Source: Armatimonadota bacterium
GTDB taxonomy: Bacteria; Armatimonadota; Fimbriimonadia; Fimbriimonadales; Fimbriimonadaceae
Length of the DNA: 64,000 nt
Assembly: GCA_016789105.1 (NCBI GenBank)
Contig: JAEURN010000004.1
Coordinates: 248,001 to 312,000 of the forward strand
Direction: 5' to 3'
Below, piece after piece: positions 1 through 7,420 of the stretch. Within the stretch, counting starts at the first letter, position 1. Each line of letters opens with the position of its first letter. The notes beneath the pieces were generated by a model that did not search any database, had not been told where the DNA came from, and saw only the letters and a list, made by a program, of their open reading frames with translations. The position numbers and the translations under genes are program-made.

Positions 1-84
1 GGCGACGCCGTTCCTGAACCGGCTACGATGACCCTGCTTGCCGGAATTACCCTTGCGGCCATTGCCCGGCGCCGAAAGAACTGA
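1..84 (+). CDS. PEP-CTERM sorting-domain protein, C-terminal end only
   Basis: Only the last 27 codons are inside the window. They read a VPEPATM motif, a hydrophobic stretch and a basic RRRKN tail before the TGA at 82-84. This is the tripartite PEP-CTERM signal that exosortase recognises to process and anchor exported proteins in the cell envelope. The body of the protein lies before base 1, so nothing can be said of its function. Three further PEP-CTERM proteins occur at 5019, 36404 and 37093, so the organism uses this system, although no exosortase gene is present here. Confidence 0.85.
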   Translation, partial: GDAVPEPATMTLLAGITLAAIARRRKN

Positions 85-106
85 TCCAGTCCGGTATTGA
101 TGTGAG

Positions 107-133
107 GCAGGCCCCCATGGGGCCTGCTTTCTT
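107..133 (+). terminator. Rho-independent terminator after the PEP-CTERM gene
   Basis: A perfect 9-bp stem (107-115 with 119-127) closes a 3-base CAT loop and is followed by TTTCTT. It separates the PEP-CTERM gene from tgt. Confidence 0.8.
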
Positions 134-177
134 GTGAGTCCCGGCTGACCTGGCCCGCATTAGGAGAGACTTCTTTC

Positions 178-1275
178 GTGAGGCTCCGCTTTCAGTTGTT
201 GGCGACCTGTCCGCACACGGGGGCGCGGCGGGGCCGCATCCACACCGCGCATGGCACGGTGGAAACGCCGTGCTTCATGCCGGTTGGGACTCAGGGCAAC
301 GTCAAGACCGTCGGCAGCGAGGATTTGGAGCCGATGGGTTTTGAACTGGTTCTTTCCAACACCTACCATTTGAGCCTCCGGCCGGGCGAAGACCTTGTCC
401 ACCGTTTCGGCGGCCTCCACGATTTCATGGGTTGGCGGGGCGCAATTCTGACGGACAGCGGCGGCTACCAGGTGATGAGTCTCAGCGACCGGAACCTGAT
501 CGATGACGACGGCGTGACCTTCAAGAGCCATTTGGACGGCCGCGAGATCCACCTGACCCCGGAGCGCAGTATGGAGATCCAATCCAAACTCGGCGTGGAT
601 ATTGCCATGTGTTTGGACCAATGCCCGCCTTACCCTTGCTCCCGAGATGAAGCGGCCAGGGCCATGGCGCGCACCCACAAATGGCTTCCGCGCAATTTGG
701 CCGCCAAGGGCGGGCGAACCAACCTGTTTGGCATCGTGCAGGGGGGAGTCCACGAAGACCTCCGCCGGGAAAGCGCCGAGGTGGTCAGTGGCCTCGACTT
801 CGACGGTGTGGCCATCGGAGGCGTGAGCGTGGGCGAGCCCACAGAGATGCAGTACCCGGTCGTGCAGTTTACGGCCCCTCTGCTTCCAAAAGACAAACCC
901 CGGTACTTGATGGGCGTTGGGCACCCGCAAGACATCCTTCATGCCGTTTCGTGTGGAGTGGACATGTTCGACTGCGTCTTGCCAACCCGGATGGCCCGCC
1001 ACCACTGCCTTTATACGCTGCAGGGAAGGGTAAACGCGCTCAACCAAAGGTGGGCAGAACACAAGGGTTGGTTTGATGAAGGCAGTGTCTTCCCAGTGGC
1101 AGAGCGGTACTCGGCCGCCTATCTCCGCCATTTGTTCAAGGCTGGCGAACCGTACGGTGCCCGGCTTGCGAGTCTGCACAACCTCTCGTTTTATGCCCGC
1201 ATGATGGCGGAGGTTCGGAGCGCCATCGAGTGTGGGACGTGGCCCAGCCTAATGGCCCGTTACGCCCAGGCGTGA
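178..1275 (+). CDS. tgt: tRNA-guanine transglycosylase-like protein lacking the zinc cysteines
   Basis: Queuine/preQ1 tRNA-ribosyltransferase family, which exchanges G34 of GUN anticodons for a queuosine precursor. It is 365 residues, the usual length. Visible family features are DSGGYQ with the general acid/base Asp93, GIVQGG, AIGGVSVGE, and the nucleophile region MFDCVLPTR with Asp265. The start is GTG 178, with GGAGAG at 163-168 as ribosome-binding site. The C-terminal zinc site is abnormal. Where the family has C-x-C-x2-C, this protein has Ser303, Phe305 and Ala308, although the surrounding YSAAYLRHLF and the fourth ligand His334 (in LHNLSFY) align without gaps. The strand after the nucleophile (MARHHCLYT) is also divergent. 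Membership in the family is certain; activity on preQ1 or queuine is inferred. Confidence 0.9.
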   Translation: MRLRFQLLATCPHTGARRGRIHTAHGTVETPCFMPVGTQGNVKTVGSEDLEPMGFELVLSNTYHLSLRPGEDLVHRFGGLHDFMGWRGAILTDSGGYQVMSLSDRNLIDDDGVTFKSHLDGREIHLTPERSMEIQSKLGVDIAMCLDQCPPYPCSRDEAARAMARTHKWLPRNLAAKGGRTNLFGIVQGGVHEDLRRESAEVVSGLDFDGVAIGGVSVGEPTEMQYPVVQFTAPLLPKDKPRYLMGVGHPQDILHAVSCGVDMFDCVLPTRMARHHCLYTLQGRVNALNQRWAEHKGWFDEGSVFPVAERYSAAYLRHLFKAGEPYGARLASLHNLSFYARMMAEVRSAIECGTWPSLMARYAQA

Positions 1276-1327
1276 TCTGGGCGGCTCAGTGACCTGGAGG
1301 GCGGGGTTGGTACCATCCCGCCAAGCC

Positions 1328-1840
1328 ATGGGTTTGCGCGACGTGCCGCTGGGGAAAAACGCCCCCGAAGAAGTGAACGTGATCATCGAGATCCCGCGCT
1401 TTAGCACGAACAAATATGAATACGACCCGGACATGGATGCCATGAAGTTGGATCGGGTGCTGTATTCACCGCTTTTCTATCCTTGGGATTACGGGTTCTT
1501 GCCCCGCACAACCTATTTGGACGGCGACCCGATCGACGCTTTGGTGCTGGTTAGCCACCCTACCTATCCGGGCATCGTCGTCGAAGCCAAACCCATCGGG
1601 GTTTTGGAGATGATCGACCAAGGCATGCCGGATGAAAAGCTCCTTTGTGTGGCCAGCAAGGATCCGCGGTTTGGAAACCGGGAGCGGATGAAAGACATCC
1701 ACCAACACACATTGGACGAAGTCGTCCACTTTTTTGAGATTTACAAGCAGTTGGAGAACAAAGCCGTCGAGATCAAAGGGTGGAAAAAGCGCGAATTCGC
1801 CTACGAGATCATTGAGAAGTTTAAACACGAAGGCGAATAA
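1328..1840 (+). CDS. ppa: Inorganic pyrophosphatase, family I
   Basis: Hydrolyses pyrophosphate to phosphate in the cytoplasm and so drives biosynthetic reactions. The 170-residue protein has the typical opening (VPLGKNAPEEVNVIIEIP), NKYEYD, and the metal-binding DGDPIDALV signature. Start ATG 1328 gives the normal family length; an in-frame GTG at 1289 would add 13 residues with no similarity. No good ribosome-binding site stands before either start. It follows tgt by 52 bases on the same strand. Confidence 0.93.
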   Translation: MGLRDVPLGKNAPEEVNVIIEIPRFSTNKYEYDPDMDAMKLDRVLYSPLFYPWDYGFLPRTTYLDGDPIDALVLVSHPTYPGIVVEAKPIGVLEMIDQGMPDEKLLCVASKDPRFGNRERMKDIHQHTLDEVVHFFEIYKQLENKAVEIKGWKKREFAYEIIEKFKHEGE

Positions 1841-1862
1841 GTTGTTCACCGCCGGTGGGCTG

Positions 1863-1868
1863 TAGAAT
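1863..1868 (+). promoter_or_regulatory. -10 box TAGAAT, leaderless start at 1875
   Basis: TAGAAT is followed by 6 bases and then the GTG start of the lipoprotein gene, so transcription would begin at the start codon itself. Confidence 0.6.
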
Positions 1869-1874
1869 GCCGGT

Positions 1875-3206
1875 GTGAAACCGATCATCGCCCTCTGCTC
1901 GTTTTTAACCGTGGCGATAGGGTGCGGGCCTATGGCCGGTTCTGGCCCACGGGCGCGATTGACGGATGGGGCCCCCGCGCAGGGATCGCTGGCGGAGAGC
2001 CGGACGGTATCCGCAAGTGATTCTGCCTACCACGATTTGTTGAAATTGGTCGACGGACTTTCGCCAGAAACGCTTAAAGCGGTGGACACTCCCATGCCCC
2101 AACGAGTCGCAGGTCAAAAAGCGATGCTTGTCGCGGTTGGGATGGAGTTCGAACCTGCTGTGCGCAAACTCACGGATTCGCATCCTTGGCAATTACCGGC
2201 CGCAGCGGGCATTGGTTCTGAAGATCAGAGCGGGGGCGAAATTTCCGACTTGGGCAAAGTGAAGATCGCGGCGAAGCTACTTTACGCCTATGCCGAGACT
2301 GTCGAAGAAGGCGGCAACCCCGAGCTCGGCGCAAGGGCCTTGCTCACGTGCCGGCAACTGGGCATGCGGGTGATGGAGGACAGCCGGTCTTTGATTGTGA
2401 GTTTTGTCGGCATCGCCGTCGATGCCATTGCCGATAAAGGGATTCGCACCGCCATCTTGCGGGGCAATTGGGGCGCTGGGGAAATCAAGTCTGTTCAAGG
2501 TCAGGGCGCGGGCCGTTTTTCCGCCGCTGTATCGCTCGGGAAGTCGCTGGAATCCGAATTTGAAAACTCCGTCCTGCCCATCATCGGCCGATCCACGTTC
2601 CCTGTCCGCGACCGCGAAAAGCAACCTTGGTTGCAGGGCACCGATGAGGAGGTGCTGTCGTTCATGGAACAGAACCCGCATCCGTTCGACCAAGCCCAAA
2701 CTGCCGAGATGGCGCGGAAATATGTTCAACTTTCGATAGGGGAGTTGCAAACGAACCCTTTGGATGGCCGTGCTTCGGCCAAATTCTGGGAAGAGGCGGT
2801 GGGTGACGTTCCCACCGAAGAGGCCGACGAACGGGCCATGCTCACCTGGTGCAAAACCAAGCCGAATGCTTTTGGACGATACCTGCTGTCGGTTACGATG
2901 CCTGCGATTGGTCAGGCCCGGCAGGCGGCGATCCGCAATGAGGCTATCCGGGGTCTGACTGAGGTCGCCATGGCCGCCCGCCGGGGTTGGGCCGAGACCG
3001 GCAAGTTGCCGGCCACCTATGGTGACCTCAAGGCTTTTGGATTGCCGAGCGATGTCAGCGACCCTTACACTGGCAAGGCATACCAATACGACCCGGATCG
3101 GGGGATTGCCTGGAGCACCGGTCCAGATGGCCAGGATGATGGCGGCCAAGACCCGCCAGAATCCCACCGCGACGACGCCAAAGATTGGGTCGTGCGGGTC
3201 AAGTAG
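1875..3206 (+). CDS. Predicted lipoprotein of unknown function
   Basis: 443 residues. The N-terminus is a short signal peptide ending in a plausible lipobox (AIGC, Cys17). The body is soluble and hydrophilic and matches no family I know. The C-terminal ~90 residues (a helix, then LPATYGDLKAFGLP, DPYTG, YQYDPDRGIAWSTGPDGQDDGG) resemble the tail of secretion-system pseudopilins and related exported proteins, where a Gly/Asp-rich loop binds calcium. That comparison is by eye only. The GTG start lies 6 bases after a TAGAAT box. The next gene starts 2 bases after its stop, so the two probably form one transcript. Confidence 0.75.
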   Translation: MKPIIALCSFLTVAIGCGPMAGSGPRARLTDGAPAQGSLAESRTVSASDSAYHDLLKLVDGLSPETLKAVDTPMPQRVAGQKAMLVAVGMEFEPAVRKLTDSHPWQLPAAAGIGSEDQSGGEISDLGKVKIAAKLLYAYAETVEEGGNPELGARALLTCRQLGMRVMEDSRSLIVSFVGIAVDAIADKGIRTAILRGNWGAGEIKSVQGQGAGRFSAAVSLGKSLESEFENSVLPIIGRSTFPVRDREKQPWLQGTDEEVLSFMEQNPHPFDQAQTAEMARKYVQLSIGELQTNPLDGRASAKFWEEAVGDVPTEEADERAMLTWCKTKPNAFGRYLLSVTMPAIGQARQAAIRNEAIRGLTEVAMAARRGWAETGKLPATYGDLKAFGLPSDVSDPYTGKAYQYDPDRGIAWSTGPDGQDDGGQDPPESHRDDAKDWVVRVK

Positions 3207-3208
3207 CC

Positions 3209-4123
3209 ATGCGGGTGCATGTTTTTGGCGATTTACCTCCGGTGGAGCGCGAGGTCTTTGCCGGATTTGAGGCGACGTTTGGTGAACATGTTCCGGAAGA
3301 TACTGAGATCCTTGTGCACGGTGGAGTCAGCGGAGATGACCGTCACGATAACGTCAAGGCCATCATCGTGCCGTGGGCCGGGGTGCCGGAGGGCGTGCGT
3401 GAATACGCCATGCGCCACGATGTCCCGGTTTTCAACCTCCACCACAATTCCGGGGCCACCGCTCAGACGGCGATCGCCCTTTTGCTGGCGGTGACCCGGG
3501 ATATTGCCGGAATGGATCGGCAGTTCCGGGCCGGTTCCTGGTCTGCGCGGTTCAGCGGGGCCCGGACGATGGACCTGACCGGCAAGACGGCAGTGGTTTT
3601 GCCGGTGGGGTCGATTGGGCAGCACATAGCCCGGGCGTGCGAGGCTTTGGGCATGCAGCCTATCGGGGTGGCACGCACGGCCCGCAACGGCATTTGGGGA
3701 ATTAGCGAACTGGAAGGTCTTTTGCCATCAGCCGATGTCCTGATCGTTTCGTTGCCTCTCACAGAGGAAACCCGGGGGTTGATCGACTCCCGGAAAATCG
3801 GGCTGCTGCCGGCGGGTTCGGTAGTGGTCAATGTTGGCCGCGGGGCGGTTTTTGAAGAACAGCCGTTGTACGAGGCGTTGCGGTCAGGGCATTTGTTTGG
3901 GGCAGGAATCGACGTTTGGTGGAACTATCCGTCCACCGAATCGGAATGGGTCGAACCGGGGGAATGCGATTGGCGTTCGCTCCCCAACGTTGTAATGACC
4001 CCGCACCGGGGCGGAACGGGAGTCGGCGAAATCAACCGGTGGCGGGCGGTGCGTTCAATTCTTGATCAGCTGCAAAGTGGGGACTTCAGCTCCTCTCAAG
4101 TGAACTTGGAATTAGGCTACTAG
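3209..4123 (+). CDS. D-isomer-specific 2-hydroxyacid dehydrogenase family protein
   Basis: 304 residues, cytoplasmic, NAD(P)-dependent oxidoreductase fold. Family marks are DLTGKTAVV before the nucleotide-binding loop, NVGRGAVFEE with the substrate-binding Arg, GAGIDVWWNYP, and MTPHRGG with the catalytic His. The usual GxGxxG reads PVGSIG, so the first glycine is Pro, which may alter cofactor binding. The start is ATG 3209, two bases after the upstream stop, giving translational coupling to the lipoprotein. The substrate cannot be named; the N-terminal domain is short and closest in style to phosphoglycerate or formate dehydrogenase-like members. Confidence 0.82.
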   Translation: MRVHVFGDLPPVEREVFAGFEATFGEHVPEDTEILVHGGVSGDDRHDNVKAIIVPWAGVPEGVREYAMRHDVPVFNLHHNSGATAQTAIALLLAVTRDIAGMDRQFRAGSWSARFSGARTMDLTGKTAVVLPVGSIGQHIARACEALGMQPIGVARTARNGIWGISELEGLLPSADVLIVSLPLTEETRGLIDSRKIGLLPAGSVVVNVGRGAVFEEQPLYEALRSGHLFGAGIDVWWNYPSTESEWVEPGECDWRSLPNVVMTPHRGGTGVGEINRWRAVRSILDQLQSGDFSSSQVNLELGY

Positions 4124-4158
4124 GCCCTGCAATCAAAAGCTGCGAATACCGTACTAAG

Positions 4159-4878
4159 GTGTGGATGGATTACCAAGAAACGCTCAAGGTATTGAGGGTC
4201 GAAGCTACCCAAAGACGTCGCGGAACCAAAAGGCTCCGCATATTCTTTTCCATCGCTTTAGGCATTCACGCGTTGCTGTTGCTGTTGCTGATTCTGCAAG
4301 GCAAAGAGACCTTGGGCAACGCGGCCATCGCCTTTTTTCCGGTGGCTGTTCTGCTCGGAGGAATTTCGATGGGTATGACACCCCAAGGGAAGTCGGCACT
4401 TTTGACGATGGCCCAGTCGGGAAATCCTGAGATCGTTGGCCTTTTGATTGAATCGATGGATTGTGGAGACGCGGCGGTTGTCGACGCGGCAAGGAATGCC
4501 CTAAAGTCACTCTTGCCGGATCTTGGCCAAGGGGCAGTGCCCCTCGATCAAGTTCAATTCCGAGTTCTGGTTGAGCGCCTGCCACAGGAATCGGAGGACC
4601 TGGCAGCGCTTTTTGTAGAGAGTTTGGCAAAGATCGGCCGACCCGAGTCGATTCCCGTGTTGGAGTCTCTTGCGGCCGAACAACCGTCACCGTATCTCCG
4701 CAGAGATTCGAAGGCAATTCGGGCGGCCGCAAAAAAGGCGCTCCCTGAATTGCGCATCCGGTTGGCTAGCGAAATCATCCGCAAAAAACTCCAGGAAGTT
4801 GATGCTTTGCGGGAAAGGCTGGGAGCATCGCGGGAACTTTCGTCGCAAACTCAATCACAAACGGTTCTAGAAGAGTGA
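4159..4878 (+). CDS. Membrane protein with two N-terminal helices and HEAT-like tail
   Basis: 239 residues of unknown function. Two hydrophobic segments lie near residues 28-46 and 53-72. The rest is a soluble, mostly helical domain with repeated pairs of helices (SGNPEIVGLLIESMD, AVVDAARNALKSLLP, LAALFVESLAKIGRPESIPVLESL) resembling HEAT repeats, then a charged helix near the C-terminus. Start is GTG 4159 or ATG 4165; neither has a clear ribosome-binding site. The gene sits 35 bases after the dehydrogenase and may be the end of that transcript. Confidence 0.65.
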   Translation: MWMDYQETLKVLRVEATQRRRGTKRLRIFFSIALGIHALLLLLLILQGKETLGNAAIAFFPVAVLLGGISMGMTPQGKSALLTMAQSGNPEIVGLLIESMDCGDAAVVDAARNALKSLLPDLGQGAVPLDQVQFRVLVERLPQESEDLAALFVESLAKIGRPESIPVLESLAAEQPSPYLRRDSKAIRAAAKKALPELRIRLASEIIRKKLQEVDALRERLGASRELSSQTQSQTVLEE

Positions 4879-5018
4879 CGGCGACCGGCTCTGCCGCAAT
4901 CTAGTTCGGCTACAGATACCCCAGTATTTTTGCGTGTTTTTAATAGTTCGGCGGGAAAATCGTATATATTTTTTATTGAGTCTCGATCCCCGTTGGGATC
5001 CAACTCGAGAGGAGCTAA
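4879..5018 (+). promoter_or_regulatory. AT-rich promoter and leader of PEP-CTERM gene
   Basis: This gap is clearly more AT-rich than its surroundings. TATATA at 4963-4968 is the best -10 candidate, followed by a leader of about 48 bases ending in AGAGGAG (5008-5014), a strong ribosome-binding site for ATG 5019. No convincing -35 element was found. Confidence 0.4.
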
Positions 5019-5882
5019 ATGAAAACACGTTACACGCTTTTGGCGGCCATGGCCGCCGTTTCGGCGATGTCCTTTGGGCAACGATTCTTCATGTCGACCG
5101 ATTTGATGTCTTACGACATGACCATGACCAAATACGCGACGCTCAGCGACGCCCAAAACGCGACCAATGCTCTGGGCTCTTACACCTTGACGGATGGGGC
5201 AACCAACGACCGTCGTGACATGGGCACGTACTTCGTCCGCGACGTGGCCACCTTCGACACCGACCAGGCCATCTTCTTGACCGCGTGGTGGTACACCACC
5301 GACCCGAACAACGGTCAGTACAGCGGATGGGGGAACCCGAACAATACCAACACGGGGTTCATCCAAATGTACGATGGCGATGCCTCTACGGTGACGAGTT
5401 GGGATGCCCAATGGAGCGTTTTGAATGCCGGAGTGGTCGATGGATCCACGTTCACCTTGTCTGCCCAAGGCGCGGGTGCTGATTACACGAGCGACTTTGC
5501 CCGCCTGTGGCATGGGGCAACCGGCGGCGCGGGATCGCTCACGCGGGGGATTTTCCACAGTTGGAACTTCCAATATTCCGCGACCGGGCTCACGGCCGAT
5601 TGGGACAACACCCACGGGCTTTACGCCGCTTACGACCATCCCGACGCGGTGACCGGCTCGATCAGCGGCATTTTTGAGAACACGAACACCACAGACACCC
5701 AATACAACGGGTTCTATGTCTTTAACGGGAATCTAAATGTGGGAAGCTGGGCATACGCCCAAGGCGGGAACTTGAACGGCGCCTTCGCCGATTCGGCTTT
5801 TGGTGCCGTGCCCGAGCCGGGTTCGATGGCCTTGCTGGGACTTGTCGCTCTGGCTGGTCTGCGGAAGCGGGCCAAGAAGTAA
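5019..5882 (+). CDS. Exported PEP-CTERM sorting-domain protein
   Basis: 287 residues. A Sec signal peptide (about residues 1-20, ending SFGQ) leads into a secreted, Asn/Thr/Gly-rich domain with no recognised family. The C-terminus carries VPEPGSMALLGLVALAGL followed by RKRAKK, the exosortase target: motif, transmembrane segment, basic tail. Unlike most first genes here it has a real ribosome-binding site (AGAGGAG, 5008-5014) and a leader. It is monocistronic, bounded by the hairpin at 5902-5935. Function unknown; it is probably a surface or matrix protein. Confidence 0.85.
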   Translation: MKTRYTLLAAMAAVSAMSFGQRFFMSTDLMSYDMTMTKYATLSDAQNATNALGSYTLTDGATNDRRDMGTYFVRDVATFDTDQAIFLTAWWYTTDPNNGQYSGWGNPNNTNTGFIQMYDGDASTVTSWDAQWSVLNAGVVDGSTFTLSAQGAGADYTSDFARLWHGATGGAGSLTRGIFHSWNFQYSATGLTADWDNTHGLYAAYDHPDAVTGSISGIFENTNTTDTQYNGFYVFNGNLNVGSWAYAQGGNLNGAFADSAFGAVPEPGSMALLGLVALAGLRKRAKK

Positions 5883-5901
5883 ATCGGTCACAGACATAAA
5901 T

Positions 5902-5935
5902 CAGTCCCCTCCCGGCCAAAGCCGGGAGGGGACTG
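5902..5935. terminator. Bidirectional terminator between PEP-CTERM gene and miaB
   Basis: A perfect 15-bp stem (5902-5916 with 5921-5935) with a CAAA loop lies between two convergent genes, six bases after the hairpin from the miaB stop codon. The plus side is followed by TTGTCTT. Confidence 0.88.
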
Positions 5936-5941
5936 TTGTCT

Positions 5942-7324
5942 TCAGACCATCTTTCCGCTGAGCCCCCAAAGGTGGGAGCGGTCGATGTGAACCGGAACCG
6001 TTTCTCCCCGCAAGTTGGCTTCGCCGGGGAAGTGCACCATGCGGAAACACCGGGAGTACCCTTGGAGCAGAGAAGGATTCTTGGGGGAAGGGCCTTCAAC
6101 CAACACCTCGTAGGTGTTGCCGACGCAGGCAAGGTTTTTGGCAAGGGTGATTTCCCGCTGTACGGCGATCAGTTTGTTCAGGCGGTCTTTTCCGGTCTGG
6201 GTGGGAACCTGTTCCATGCCGGCCGCCGGGGTGCCGGGGCGTGGCGAATACCGGAACATGTAGGCGTTGTCAAATTGGAACCTCTCCATGGCCAGAAGGG
6301 TGCCTTCGAATTCCTCTTCGGTCTCACCGGGGAATCCGACGATGATATCGGTTGTGAGGCCGATCTCGGGCATTTTCCCCCGAAGTTCCTGGACGATCGC
6401 GGCAAAAGATTCAACCGTGTAAAGCCGCTTCATTCGTTTGAGCAAGTCATCGTTGCCGGCTTGAAGTGGCATATGGCAATGCTCCATGACTTGCGGCACC
6501 CGGTGGATGGTGTCGATGAGATCGGTACGGAAATCGCGCGGATAGGGCGACGTATAGCGGATGCGTTCGATGCCGGGAATGCCCGAGACCAGTTGCAGGA
6601 GCCGGCTGAACGGCACTTGGCCTTCGGCGAGGTTTTTGCCGTAGCTGTTGACGGTTTGCCCCAGGAGGGTGACTTCTTTGGTTCCCAGTTCGGCAAGCCT
6701 TCGGACTTCTTGGATGATGTCTTGGGTGGGGCGGCTGCGTTCGCGGCCCCGAGTGGTGGGGACGATGCAGAAAGTGCAGAATTTATCGCACCCGTATTGG
6801 ATGGGCACAAAAGCTTTGAGCTTGGCTTGCCGCCCGACGTTCCTTTGGGGGATTTGGGTGACGACCGCGCCTTTGCGCTCGGGCAACTCCAACCGGGTTT
6901 GGAACCGTTTGCCTTGCAAGGCTTCTTCCACCAGCCCTTGGATTTGGCTAACTTGGGCCGTGCCGATAACGAAATCGACAAGGGGGTTACGTTGCTTTAT
7001 TTCATCGGCGCGGATTTGTGCCATGCATCCGGCGACTCCGATGATCACCTCGGGTCGGCCGGCTTTGATGAGGCTGAGTTCCCCCAAGAGGGAAAACGCC
7101 TTGTCTTCCGGCTTTTTCCGGACGCTGCACGTGTTCAGGATGACAACTTGGGCCTCCCTCCAACTTGCGGCGGGTTTGAGTCCGAGCCCCTGGAGATAGA
7201 GCGCGATTTGCTCGCTGTCCTCCTCGTTCATTTGGCACCCCCAGGTTTGGACAAAGTAAGTCCCTGTCCGCGTTTTTGGCGGAGTGGGCCGGGAACCAGG
7301 ATGCAGGAGAGTGACGTTACCCAT
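5942..7324 (-). CDS. miaB: tRNA-2-methylthio-N6-dimethylallyladenosine synthase
   Basis: Radical SAM methylthiotransferase that adds the methylthio group to i6A37 in tRNAs reading UNN codons. The 460-residue protein has the N-terminal cluster cysteines (QTWGCQMN, NTCSVR, GCMAQ), the radical SAM motif CDKFCTFC, and a C-terminal TRAM RNA-binding domain (TYEVLVEGPS..., GETVPVHI). ATG 7324 is taken as start; a TTG at 7375 would add 17 residues. It is divergent from the VKOR-DsbA gene. With mnmA and tgt it makes three tRNA-modification genes within 9 kb, though they are not one operon. Confidence 0.95.
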   Translation of the reverse strand: MGNVTLLHPGSRPTPPKTRTGTYFVQTWGCQMNEEDSEQIALYLQGLGLKPAASWREAQVVILNTCSVRKKPEDKAFSLLGELSLIKAGRPEVIIGVAGCMAQIRADEIKQRNPLVDFVIGTAQVSQIQGLVEEALQGKRFQTRLELPERKGAVVTQIPQRNVGRQAKLKAFVPIQYGCDKFCTFCIVPTTRGRERSRPTQDIIQEVRRLAELGTKEVTLLGQTVNSYGKNLAEGQVPFSRLLQLVSGIPGIERIRYTSPYPRDFRTDLIDTIHRVPQVMEHCHMPLQAGNDDLLKRMKRLYTVESFAAIVQELRGKMPEIGLTTDIIVGFPGETEEEFEGTLLAMERFQFDNAYMFRYSPRPGTPAAGMEQVPTQTGKDRLNKLIAVQREITLAKNLACVGNTYEVLVEGPSPKNPSLLQGYSRCFRMVHFPGEANLRGETVPVHIDRSHLWGLSGKMV

Positions 7325-7408
7325 AGGTGCAGGTTGCGGAGAAAGGCTTACATGGTACCAGGCGGTCAGGTTCAAGTTGAGTCCGGGAAGGGTTCAGGGC
7401 GGGGGGCG

Positions 7409-7414
7409 TATAAT
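7409..7414 (+). promoter_or_regulatory. -10 box TATAAT, leaderless start at 7421
   Basis: A perfect TATAAT followed by exactly 6 bases and a GTG start codon. This is the clearest leaderless promoter in the window and it fixes the start of the VKOR-DsbA gene. Confidence 0.75.
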
Positions 7415-7420
7415 CGCAGG

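Noticed and set aside
5936-7420. Long open frame fused in front of the VKOR-DsbA gene
   Set aside because: It is antisense to miaB and encodes no known domain; the TATAAT box and GTG at 7421 mark the true start.
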